Below, in pieces: positions 37,235-45,651 of a DNA stretch of 64,000 nucleotides. A program made the translations under genes and the position numbers. Source of the stretch: JAOAPG01 sp963791575 (GTDB taxonomy: Bacteria > Acidobacteriota > Terriglobia > Terriglobales > Acidobacteriaceae); assembly GCA_963791575.1 (NCBI GenBank), contig CAWBSY010000011.1, positions 1 through 64,000 on the forward strand. Direction: 5' to 3'. Numbering within the stretch: position 1 is the stretch's first letter; each line of letters begins with the position of its first letter. The notes under the pieces are model-generated. The model made no database searches. It was given only the letters and a program-made list of their open reading frames with translations, and was not told the origin of the DNA.

Positions 37235-38374
37235 ATGTCTGATCTGGAAACCGACGAATTATTCCTGCAATGTGCACTGGAAGCGGCACGCGAAAATATT
37301 GGCCTGACTTCGCCGAATCCATGTGTAGGCGCTGTAATCGTGAACGATCAGGGATCAATCGTGGGCGCTGGATCCCACACCTATGACGGGCTGAAGCACG
37401 CCGAAGTACTTGCTCTCGAACAAGCCGGAGAAAAAGCTCGAGGAGCAACTATTTATATCAATCTTGAACCCTGTTCCCATCAAGGTCGCACTGCTCCTTG
37501 TGCGGACGCTATTATCGCCGCTGGCTTGCGCCGCGTAGTGGGTTGCATGGAAGATCCGAATCCTGCAGTCAGCGGAAAGGGGTTCCAGAAATTCGAGAGG
37601 CGGGCGTTGCAGTTGCCTCAGGAATTCTCGAGGAACAAGCCAAGCTGCTGAATGAAGCCTTCGCAAAATATATCCGCCATCGCACTCCTCTGGTCACGCT
37701 GAAAGCTGCTATGACTCTCGATGGCAAGATCGCGCCCCCTCCACACCCTGCTAAAAATCCAGCCCCAGCCTGGATCACAGGGGACCGGGCGCGAGCCCAT
37801 GTGCAGGAACTCCGTCATCAGAACGACGCAATCATGGTGGGAGTCGGAACTGTCATCGCCGATAATCCGTTACTCACGGACCGCAGCGGGCGCAAACGAC
37901 GTCGGCCGCTTTTGCGCGTGATTCTTGATTCCCTGCTCCGACTGCCGTTGAACTCGCGAATTGTCGAAACGGCGAACGACGACGTACTAGTTCTTTGCTC
38001 TTTAGCGGAGGAAAAAAAGAAGAAGCAACTGAGGCGGCGGGGAGTTCGTGTCGAGCAGATCCCCCCCGCAACCAGCGACGGACGTCCGGCATTGCCCGAT
38101 ATTGTCCGCTTTCTGGGCACCCTTGAGACTCACCAGCGTGATGATTGAAGGAGGAGCCATGGTGAATTGGGCTGCGCTAGCCGCGGACGTGGTCGATAAA
38201 GTTTTCCTGTACTACGCTCCGAGGATTCTTGCTGGAACAGATTCCATTCCATTCGTGGCGGGAGCGGGATTTCAAAGCATAACGAAAGCTCCGCACATCA
38301 AGACAATCCGCCTGCATCCGTTTGGAGAAGATTTCGCAGTCGAGGGCTACATTAAAGATCCTTATGCGGATTGA
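37235..38374 (+). CDS. ribD: Bifunctional riboflavin biosynthesis protein RibD (two frameshifts)
   Basis: RibD deaminates and then reduces the pyrimidine intermediate of riboflavin synthesis. The N-terminal deaminase has GLTSPNPCVGAVIVNDQG, the zinc ligand KHAEVLALEQAG and LEPCSHQGRTAPCADAIIAA. The frame changes near 37585 to continue GVPEIREAGVAVASGILEEQ, then the reductase domain with LVTLKAAMTLDGKIAPP, WITGDRARAHVQELRHQNDA and IMVGVGTVIADNPLLTDR. Near 38120 it changes again to LTSVMIEGGAMVNWAALAAD and LYYAPRILAGTDSIPFVAGA. Total about 379 residues, as expected. No FMN riboswitch is visible upstream; only 35 bases separate it from the previous small gene. Confidence 0.93.
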
Positions 38375-38487
38375 CGCATTGGGCAACTAGTTCTTTCTCG
38401 ATTGCCCCGTTTACGCTAGTGGAGACGCGGGCGAGAGACGAGGCTTCTGACTGACTTCTGATTTCCCTGATTTACAATTCAGACAGC

Positions 38488-39007
38488 ATGATTCGGCTCC
38501 TATAAAGGCATCACTCCGACGATTCCCAGTTCCTGCTACATTGACGAATCGGCCCAGATTATCGGCGACGTGATTCTGGGTGAGCACGCAAGTGTTTGGA
38601 TGAACGCCGTAGTTCGTGGAGACGTACACGAAATTCGTATCGGAGCGCATTCGAATATTCAGGATTGCAGCGTACTGCACGGCATGAAGGAACAATACGG
38701 TGTCTATGTAGGGGAATACGTAACTGTCGGCCATACTGTCACCTTGCATGGATGCATCATCGAAGACCGCTGCCTGATTGGAATGGGATCGATCATCCTT
38801 AATGGCGCGAAGATTGGCGCGGGGTCGATCATCGCAGCCGGGACGCTGATTCCAGAAAAAACAATAGTCGAACCGGGATCTTTGTGGATGGGCTCGCCGG
38901 GAAAATTCCGCCGCAAACTGGACGAAAAAGATCAGGAATCCATCATGCGCTACGCCAACAACTATTTGGGGTACAAAGAGTCTTATTTAAGCGAACGAAG
39001 CCGCTAG
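38488..39007 (+). CDS. Gamma-carbonic-anhydrase-like protein (frameshift near 38497)
   Basis: A left-handed beta-helix protein of about 172 residues. With one base removed after MIR the N-terminus reads SYKGITPTIPSSCYIDESAQ and IIGDVILGEHASVWMNAVVR. The metal-binding histidines of the family are at VLHGMKEQY (first) and TVGHTVTLHGC (second and third). Hexapeptide repeats and the closing GSPGKFRRKL helix are typical of the YrdA/PaaY group. Some such proteins have carbonic anhydrase activity, but many have none demonstrated. Confidence 0.85.
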
Positions 39008-39024
39008 GTAATCCCGCGGGTAAC

Positions 39025-39088
39025 TTGTCTTCCTGAGCGAAGTGAACTGATTCGCTTGCGAATCAGTTCCAAGTCGAAGGATCCCTAC
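39025..39088 (-). repeat. Dispersed hairpin repeat, copy C (inverted)
   Basis: On the minus strand: GTAGGGATCCTTCGACTT, a hairpin with perfect 12-bp arms (GAACTGATTCGC, 2-base loop, GCGAATCAGTTC), then CGCTCAGGAAGACAA. The ends match copies at 1013-1077 and 1861-1926, while the outer hairpin arms differ and the central TTCGC...GCGAA is kept. Confidence 0.8.
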
Positions 39089-39191
39089 AGTCAAGGACCC
39101 ACTGTAGGAAGCGATCTCGGCATTACAGTTTCCGCCTGATGCGCTATTCTAACTATTCGTCTTAAGCAAGCACCTAGCTAAAACTGACTCA

Positions 39192-40892
39192 ATGATCAAA
39201 GCTGTCCGAGGAACTCGCGACCTTCTTCCGCCCGAAACGGCGCTGTGGAACCATGTCGAAGCAACCGTGCGCGACGTGTTCCGCGCGTACAACTTCCAGG
39301 AGATCCGCACGCCCATTTTCGAGAGCACTGAACTGTTTGCGCGCGGAGTGGGCGAAGAGACGGACATTGTCGCGAAGGAGATGTACACGTGGGAGGATGG
39401 AGAGCGATTCGATGAAGACGCCCTGACCGTTGAATGGATCGCCAGAGGAGAGAGCGAGAAGCGTTTTTTTGTGGAGAGCGCTACTCCAGTCAATTCATAC
39501 TTGAGGCCTCAGCGCATTCGTTTCATCAATCGTATCCCGGACCAGCCAGAATTCGTGTGCTTCAGATCAAAAGCCACCCAAGAAGCAGTTGACTTGCTGC
39601 TGAAGGCCCGCGCCGAGATCAAATCTCCGGAGTTCTTGCAGCGGTACTCCGCAGATGCGGCGTACCTGCAACGTTTTCCTATTAAGCTGCGGATTGTGGT
39701 CCCTTCCGGTACCGCTGATTCAACCCCGTGGATAGATACCCAAGGAGTGGAAGTCGAACAGTTTCAGAATCGAACTCCTGTGTTCAAATCCTCGCAATCC
39801 CTCACCCTTCGTCCCGAAAACACTGCGGGCGTCGTCCGTGCTTACATCGAGCACAAGCTCGGAGATCGCGGACTGCAAAAGCTCTATTACATCGGGCCGC
39901 AATTTCGGCGTGAACGTCCGCAGAAAGGGCGATATCGCCAGTTCTATCAAATTGGCGCGGAGGTGATTGGCCCGACCAGCGCGGGCAGCGAGTCTCCGGC
40001 GCGCGATGCTGAAATTCTAGAACTGCTCGCGACTTTGCTCGACCGTCTTGGAATCAAGAATTGGACGCTTGAGCTGAATTCCGTCGGTTGCCCGAATGAT
40101 CGCGCTGCTTACAACGAGGCTTTGCGCAAAGCTCTGGAACCTGTTGCGCCGAAGATGTGCGTGGATTGTCAACGGCGCGCGGTCACGAATCCGCTGCGCG
40201 TGTTCGATTGCAAAGTTCCTGAAGACCAACCGATCATCGAAACTCTTCCGCGAATCAGCCAATTTCTGGACGAGAATTGCCGCAAGCACTTCGAAGCAGT
40301 GAAAGAAATTCTGCAGGCTGCCGGAGTGCCATTCACTTTGAATGATCGCCTGGTGCGCGGACTTGATTACTACACGCGCACCGCGTTCGAATTCACTCAT
40401 GGAGCACTCGGCGCGCAAAATGCAATTCTTGGCGGAGGCCGCTACGACGGTTTGTCGGAAGCACTCGGCGGGCCTCCCGCTCCGGGCATCGGTTTTGCTA
40501 TCGGCGAGGATCGCTTGGTGCTGGCATTGTCGGAATCTGCGGAAGCCGTGCAGCGCAAGCCGGACGTTTATATTGCGCCGCTCGGTGCGGGAATGGATCG
40601 GGAGGCCGCAAGGCTCGCGCGGGAGTTGCGAGGGCAAAATGCAATCGTGGAACTAGGGGACGAAACTTTCCGTTTGAAGAAATCGTTTGAAGCGGCGACT
40701 AAAGCTGGCGCGCGCTTTATCTTGATCGTCGGAGAAAATGAGGTAAAATCCGGTAGCTTCGCATTGAAGAATCTAGCAACCGGAGAGCAGGTATCGGTGC
40801 CGCGCGCCGAACTGGGAACGAATTCAATCTTGAATGAATTGGCTTTGTTGCCGCTTGAAGAAAGGGGAGCAATGAACAACTCATATTTGTAA
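39192..40892 (+). CDS. hisS: Histidyl-tRNA synthetase with a large insertion before motif 2
   Basis: Class II synthetase charging tRNA-His. Recognisable blocks: VRGTRDLLPPETALW, motif 1 region FQEIRTPIFESTELFARGVG and ETDIVAKEMYTWED, motif 2 SQSLTLRPENTAGVVRAYIE with FRRERPQKGRYRQFYQIGAE, His-binding segments DRLVRGLDYYTRTAFEF and GGGRYDGLSE, and motif 3 PGIGFAIGEDRLVLAL. Between residues 70 and 200 (DNA 39399-39791) about 130 residues replace what is normally a short turn leading to the LTLRPE block. This makes the protein 566 residues instead of about 420-430. The anticodon domain follows. The frame is unbroken. A downstream lipoprotein gene may start inside its last codons, and the true stop may be at 40875 if an indel is present. 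Confidence 0.93.
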   Translation: MIKAVRGTRDLLPPETALWNHVEATVRDVFRAYNFQEIRTPIFESTELFARGVGEETDIVAKEMYTWEDGERFDEDALTVEWIARGESEKRFFVESATPVNSYLRPQRIRFINRIPDQPEFVCFRSKATQEAVDLLLKARAEIKSPEFLQRYSADAAYLQRFPIKLRIVVPSGTADSTPWIDTQGVEVEQFQNRTPVFKSSQSLTLRPENTAGVVRAYIEHKLGDRGLQKLYYIGPQFRRERPQKGRYRQFYQIGAEVIGPTSAGSESPARDAEILELLATLLDRLGIKNWTLELNSVGCPNDRAAYNEALRKALEPVAPKMCVDCQRRAVTNPLRVFDCKVPEDQPIIETLPRISQFLDENCRKHFEAVKEILQAAGVPFTLNDRLVRGLDYYTRTAFEFTHGALGAQNAILGGGRYDGLSEALGGPPAPGIGFAIGEDRLVLALSESAEAVQRKPDVYIAPLGAGMDREAARLARELRGQNAIVELGDETFRLKKSFEAATKAGARFILIVGENEVKSGSFALKNLATGEQVSVPRAELGTNSILNELALLPLEERGAMNNSYL

Positions 40893-41319
40893 TGCTGTCT
40901 TATTACTTTCAGGTTGCTCTTTCGCCCAGTCCACGAGCCATCGTCTACTCCACTTGAAGATGCCCTCATCGCGAACACCAAGCCATCCACGAAGCACAGA
41001 AGACCAGGAACGCTGATCTTCTCAAACGCACGCTCAGCGAAGACTTCGTGCAAGTCGGCAGCGAAGGACACTTCATCCAAGAGCCGAAATCGTCGATGAT
41101 GCTCGCGACGGAGGACTGAAAGATTACAGCCTTTATAATTCGAAGTTCGTCCGTCGACGAAAATACGGCAATCGTCACCTACAACGTGATCATTCAGATG
41201 CCTGAAGGCGACACCGGTGCGGCGCCGCGTTATCAAATTTTCTCTGATTTATGGATAAAGGAGGAGGCAACTGGAAGTTGAAGTTCCAGCAGGCCACGCC
41301 GCTGCGGTCTATTGACTAA
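40872..41319 (+). CDS. DUF4440/NTF2-like lipoprotein (several frameshifts)
   Basis: Pieced together from three frames. A possible start is the ATG at 40872, with AAAGGGGAG just upstream. The signal region AVLLLSGCSFAQ, with a lipobox-like LSGC, lies in another frame. The body has EDALIANTK, IHEAQKTRNADLLKRTLSED, FVQVGSEGHF and then GGLKDYSLYNSKFV, ENTAIVTYNVIIQMPEGDTG, YQIFSDLWIK and GGNWKLKFQQATPLRSID. It ends at TAA 41317-41319. The T-I-T-R-D...F-V-x-V-G pattern and the final W-K-L...Q-x-T-P are typical of DUF4440 in the SnoaL/NTF2-like fold. Function unknown. Start is tentative. Confidence 0.6.
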
Positions 41320-41471
41320 GCCCGGACGGCTCGCGGCTTCATCTGTTGCAGCTTTTACGCTCCGCCTCACTGCCCATGGGTGGACGTAAGAACCGTCCTT
41401 CGATAGCGGCGCACCATTTATAATCTTTCTTTCATCTTTTGCTTCTCATCCTGCACCAAAAAGGCTACAAC

Positions 41472-43338
41472 TTGCTCGATTTTTTAGGCGATTTACAACG
41501 CACTCATTTATGCGGAGCCCTGCGCTCCTCCGACGCTGGTAAAAAAGCCGTCCTGATGGGATGGGTGAACCGCCGCCGCGATCTTGGCAACCTGCTGTTC
41601 ATCGACTTGCGCGACCGCACTGGCGTCACGCAGATCGTTTTCAACAAAGAGCAGAACGCAGCCATTCACGCCAAAGCCGAGACTCTGCGCAACGAGTACG
41701 TGATCGCTGTCATGGCACCGTCAAGCAGCGCGACGCAAATACGATCAACAAAAACATACCTACGGGCGAGGTCGAACTGGTCGTCGAAGAACTTCGCCTG
41801 CTGAATGAATCCAAGCAGCCGCCTTTTCTGCCCAGCGAAACCGTTCTCCCAAACGAGGAGATGCGCCTTGAAATACCGCTACATCGATCTTCGACGTGAT
41901 GCCATGCAGCGCAACATCGAGTTGCGCCACAAAGTTTCGATTGCCATTCGTGAATATCTTTCGGCGCAGGGATTTTTCGAGATCGAAACGCCCTTCATGA
42001 CGCGGTCGACACCTGAAGGCGCGCGCGATTACTTAGTCCCGAGCCGTGTGCAGCCGGGTAGTTTTTATGCCCTGCCGCAGTCGCCGCAAATGTTCAAACA
42101 GATTCTGATGATCTCCGGATTCGATCGTTATTTCCAGATCGTGCGTTGCTTCCGCGACGAGGATTTGCGCGCCGACCGGCAGCCGGAATTCACGCAGATC
42201 GATTTGGAGATGTCGTATCCGCAACAAGAAAGCGTGTGGGCAGTCGTCGAAGGATTTCTCACCGCAGCGTTCAAAGCCGCTGGGGCACGAAATCAAAACG
42301 CCGTTTCCACGCATGAGCTATGACGAGGCCATGCAGCTTTACGGAAATGACAAACCCGACATGCGCTTGCCCGCAATGGTCGACGTTCGCGAGGCGTTCA
42401 CGGCAGAAGAACTGGAAGAGTTCACCACGAAAGTTCAAGATTCGCGAAAGATCTGCCGTTGCAGCTGATTCGCATTCCGAAAGCGGGGGAGATTTCGGGC
42501 ACCGAACGCCGGACGATTGGAACTTACGGGGCATATCAGCATGTTGGCGGATCGAATTTTGTGCAGTTGATGACGGATCCGAAAAGATTTGCCAAGGATT
42601 ATCCGGCGCTATCTGAGAAAGTGCTTCAATTTGCAAAAGTCGAAGCGGACGATCTGTGGCTTTTGGCTGGCGCGCTGAATAATCCGGAGATTGCCGCTGT
42701 GGAAGAGCAAAGCCTGCAACATTTCTGCGAAAAATGCGGATTCCTGCGGCTCGACCTTGCGCAGAAATATGCGGCGAAGCATAAGGCTTTCGAAAAGACG
42801 GGCGATCCCGAGAAGGATTTCAAATTTCTCTGGGTCACGGACTTCCCCATGTTTGAATGGGACCGCGAGTCTAAGCGCTGGAATGCGGCGCATCATCCTT
42901 TCACCTCGCCGCACGAGCACGACATGGCGAAGCTCGAAGCCAACGTGCATTCGGTGAACGATCCGAAATCGCCGTCTGGGAGAAATTCGTGCTCTCGCTT
43001 ATGACGTGGTGCTCAATGGTACTGAGCTGGGATCAGGCTCGATTCGTATTCACCGGCAGGATATCCAGAGCAAGATTTTTCAGGCTCTGGGCATGTCGGA
43101 AGAAGAAGCGAAATCGCGCTTCGGATTCTTTTTGGAGGCGCTCGAATACGGAACTCCGCCGCACGGAGGCATAGCGCTGGGGTTGGACAGAATAGTGATG
43201 ATCCTGGCTGGGGCCGACAGCTTGCGGGAAGTAATTCCCTTCCCTAAAACGGCGCGGGCAGTGGATCTGATGGTGGACGCGCCAACTCCGGTGAGCGAGG
43301 CACAATTGAAAGAGTTAGGGATACAGGTTAAGAAGTGA
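41472..43338 (+). CDS. aspS: Aspartyl-tRNA synthetase (five frameshifts)
   Basis: Bacterial-type AspRS charging tRNA-Asp (possibly also tRNA-Asn, which cannot be told here). N-terminal OB domain: THLCGALRSSDAGKKAVLMG, WVNRRRDLGNLLFIDLRDRT, GVTQIVFNKEQNAAIHAKAE. Frame changes occur near 41718, 41868, 42282, 42440 and 42970. The reconstructed chain gives LKYRYIDLRRDAMQRNIELR, FFEIETPFMTRSTPEGARDY, LPQSPQMFKQILMISGFDRY, FRDEDLRADRQPEFTQIDLE, the bacterial GAD insertion, FLWVTDFPMFEWD and GIALGLDRIVMILAGADSLR. About 621 residues, longer than the average 590. The probable start is TTG 41472 (LDFLGDLQRTH). Confidence 0.93.
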
Positions 43339-43344
43339 GGGCCA

Positions 43345-43382
43345 GGGAACGCCATCACGTGGGTAACCCACAGGCGTTTTCC
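43345..43382. terminator. Nested hairpin after aspS
   Basis: Outer arms GGAACGCC / GGCGTTTTCC (with a bulge) enclose an inner perfect hairpin GTGGG-TAA-CCCAC. A TTTT lies inside the outer 3' arm rather than after it. It stands between the convergent aspS and the 160-residue repeat protein gene, so a terminator role is plausible. Confidence 0.5.
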
Positions 43383-43471
43383 ACTAAATCAAAACCGCGG
43401 GGGAATAATCCAAGACTGATCTGTCTCGATCATTCCTCCCGCGCTCCATCTCGCGTTTGGACGAACAGGCC

Positions 43472-43954
43472 TTATGGCCAATTCTTTTCGTCGACTCGCG
43501 CTAAAGACACGGCGTTGTAAGCCTGGTTGTAGCCATCAACGAAGGACGCGCGCTTTTTATCGGTCGACCAACGGCCGCTCGCGATGTGCTGGCCACTTCC
43601 TTGTTTCGCGTCCAGCTGTCCGAGGTACAACCCATCGCGAAACGCCGCGTCTGTCAATTGAGTTTTGATTGCGACCGTTTCCTGCAAATTGGCCAAGTAA
43701 GCCTGTTGGTAACCGTCGGCGAAAGATTTTCGGTCTGCTTCCGAAGCCCAGCGGGATGTGGCGACGTGTTGTGCCTCCCCGCTTTGCGCGGCTAGTTTGC
43801 CAAGATACAACCCGTCACGAAAAGCCGCTGTCGTCGATTGAGTATCGCCATTAGTCAAAATGTGAGAGATGTTGTTTGCTCCTTTTGTTCTTGCGAAAAA
43901 AGCCGTGCCTACAAGAACGGCCAATCCCAGTGTCCATACAGATAATTTTTTCAT
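43472..43954 (-). CDS. Exported protein with two 60-residue-period repeats
   Basis: 160 residues with an N-terminal membrane/signal segment (LSVWTLGLAVLVGTAFF). Two copies of a 46-residue block occupy residues 43-88 and 103-148. Both begin AAFRDGLYLG, contain a Q-H-(V/I)-A and S-x-R-W core, and end GY(Q/N)QAY. The spacing is 60 residues. The signal segment and the A-x-F-R-D-G-L-Y-L-G motif indicate an exported protein, but no known family comes to mind. The ATG has a good AGGAGG 10 bases upstream. Convergent with aspS; divergent from the ASH-domain gene. Confidence 0.7.
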   Translation of the reverse strand: MKKLSVWTLGLAVLVGTAFFARTKGANNISHILTNGDTQSTTAAFRDGLYLGKLAAQSGEAQHVATSRWASEADRKSFADGYQQAYLANLQETVAIKTQLTDAAFRDGLYLGQLDAKQGSGQHIASGRWSTDKKRASFVDGYNQAYNAVSLARVDEKNWP

Positions 43955-44174
43955 TTCCGCCCCTCCTGCTGAAGTGATTTCGTTCTTTCGTTCTTTTGAT
44001 TAGAACGCGGAAGGCAGACGTGCGGCGTAAAAGGCTCGTAAACACAGCGTAAAAGCGAAGCAAGCGGGGATTTGTTGCAACCAAAATATATCCACCGCAT
44101 TTATCGGAGTGCCAATCGGAAGTTTTAACGGTCAATAGCTGGAGTTCTTACACGGCGTTTACCAATTCCTTACA

Positions 44175-44639
44175 TTGAAAATCCATGAAATACTTCGTGC
44201 GATAGATTCTTTCTGTTCGAGGAGCGTGCCTTTGAGTTGGTTCTCGCGGGTGGTTTGCATTGGCTTTCTACTTGCGAGCGCGGGAGCACAAGATGCGAAC
44301 ACTTCGATCAAATATTCTGCCGTTACAGGATCAGTAGTGAAAGTGGATCCGGAGAGCCTGGATTTCGGCCCTCATCCAGTCGGGACGGAAGCTGCGCCAA
44401 AGACTATCTCAGTTACAAATACTGGCAAGTCAACTATCTTCATTGCAGATATTCTGACGTCGGGAATCGACTTCAACCAGACCAACAACTGTATTCCAAA
44501 TCTTGCGATTGGAGCCAGTTGTGCGATTCAGGTGACCTTCAAACCCGCGACTACGGGCGAAAGGACAGCCACTTTGCAGATCGATGATTCCGATCCAGTC
44601 AGCCCGCAGAGGGTTATGCTCACAGGGATTGGACAATAA
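44175..44639 (+). CDS. Secreted single ASH-domain (choice-of-anchor D-like) protein
   Basis: 154 residues from TTG 44175. A signal peptide (FSRVVCIGFLLASAGAQD) is followed by one complete ASH/HYDIN-type immunoglobulin domain. The domain is seen in VKVDPESLDFGPHPVGTEAA, KTISVTNTGKSTIFIADI, SGIDFNQTNNCIPNLAIGAS and CAIQVTFKPATTGERTATLQ. It ends IDDSDPVSPQRVMLTGIGQ. The C-x-C pattern (C at NNCIPN and SCAIQV) is the usual conserved pair. A later TTG may be the true start. Function unknown; such domains often mediate surface or periplasmic interactions. Confidence 0.75.
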   Translation: MKIHEILRAIDSFCSRSVPLSWFSRVVCIGFLLASAGAQDANTSIKYSAVTGSVVKVDPESLDFGPHPVGTEAAPKTISVTNTGKSTIFIADILTSGIDFNQTNNCIPNLAIGASCAIQVTFKPATTGERTATLQIDDSDPVSPQRVMLTGIGQ

Positions 44640-45042
44640 ACGTCGCAAAAGCGACAAGCCGGCTTGACTCTCCTGCATGAAATATCAGACAAGCATTTTT
44701 GGCTAAAGATTGGCAACGTAGCTTATCCCCTGACTTCTTGATCTGAGTCGTGGACCAAAATCAGTTGTAATCGATACAGCCCTAGGATTGATATCTGTTA
44801 CACAAACGGGTACTTTTCTTGGCAAAATGCATTTTTCTGGCGAAGAATTTTTCTGCTTTGTCACACATTCACAGCTCAGCAGGTTTATCATTAATCATCA
44901 GCCACAAACAGAAAGGCGCCTGTGTTCTTGGGCGGTCGGGGTCTGTGGCTAATCATTCGGTTCCATCGCCAATCTCTTACGTGTGCGCTATCAAAACTGA
45001 GATTTACGGCTGAACCTGCATATATTTTAAGGAGTCTGTGAA
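44640..45042. other. Intergenic region with an imperfect inverted repeat
   Basis: 403 bases without a coding frame. Its only clear structure is the inverted repeat AATCATCAGCCACA (44893-44906) / TGTGGCTAATCATT (44944-44957), two mismatches in 14 bp, enclosing a GC-rich stretch with GGCGCC. It might be an interspersed element or the promoter region of the next gene. Confidence 0.5.
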
Positions 45043-45345
45043 ATGGCAAAAGCAAAATCCCCTCGTAGTACAACTTCCAACAAGCAAGTTCTCACCATGC
45101 CAGAGGCTGGCTCGGTCTCCCCGATCAAGAGGAGCTCTTCTACTACAGAGATTCCCACGGCGGGCGCTTCCCGGACCGGGTCGTCAAACAATCATTCCGG
45201 CTCAACTGATTTGGACGAAAAGATTCGCCAGCGCGCGTATGAGCTCTATCAGCAACGAGGACAGGGCGACGGTTTCGAGCACGAAGATTGGCTCAAGGCG
45301 GAACGCGAAATCCTTGCGCGCCATAACCGTCTGCAGAGCGCATAG
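45043..45345 (+). CDS. DUF2934 protein
   Basis: 100 residues. The first 55 or so are Ser/Thr/Pro-rich and probably disordered. The C-terminal DUF2934 signature is KIRQRAYELYQQRGQGDGFE followed by HEDWLKAEREILARHN, i.e. I-x2-R-A-Y-E-L-Y...G-x2-H-D-W-L-x-A-E. A strong AAGGAG sits nine bases before the ATG. DUF2934 proteins are small, widespread in acidobacteria and some proteobacteria, and uncharacterised. Confidence 0.85.
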   Translation: MAKAKSPRSTTSNKQVLTMPEAGSVSPIKRSSSTTEIPTAGASRTGSSNNHSGSTDLDEKIRQRAYELYQQRGQGDGFEHEDWLKAEREILARHNRLQSA

Positions 45346-45651
45346 TTTAGTTTCCACAAATCCAACAGTGCTGGGCGGATGGGTTTGACTTGCCTCCGCC
45401 GACCTTTCCGCCGGCACGCTGACGTACTTTGAACGGTAGTGCCAACCCGTTACTCTGCCGCAGCGATACGAAAATCTCAGCTTTCGCAATGCGCTTCCCT
45501 CTGCAATCACGTAAAATGTTCGGTTGAACGTCTTGCTGCCTGGCTGTTGCCGAGTGCGATGGTCAGCTGGCGTTTCTGAACATTATCGTTTTCTTGATCT
45601 ATCGTATTTGTGATCAGATTGTGATCTGAGAAAGAAAAGCAGGGGCTCCCC
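45346..45651. other. Intergenic region before ccmF
   Basis: 306 bases with no convincing gene. A minus-strand reading of 45202-45510 is possible but has no family resemblance and overlaps DUF2934. The last 20 bases contain AGAAAAGCAGGGG before the ccmF ATG, a weak ribosome binding site. Confidence 0.4.

Noticed and set aside
43345..43382. The nested hairpin after aspS as a riboswitch
   Set aside because: It lies at the 3' end between convergent genes and matches no ligand-binding core.
45202..45510. A minus-strand protein over the DUF2934 3' end and the following spacer
   Set aside because: No recognised motif, overlap with a convincing gene, and unusual composition for this genome.
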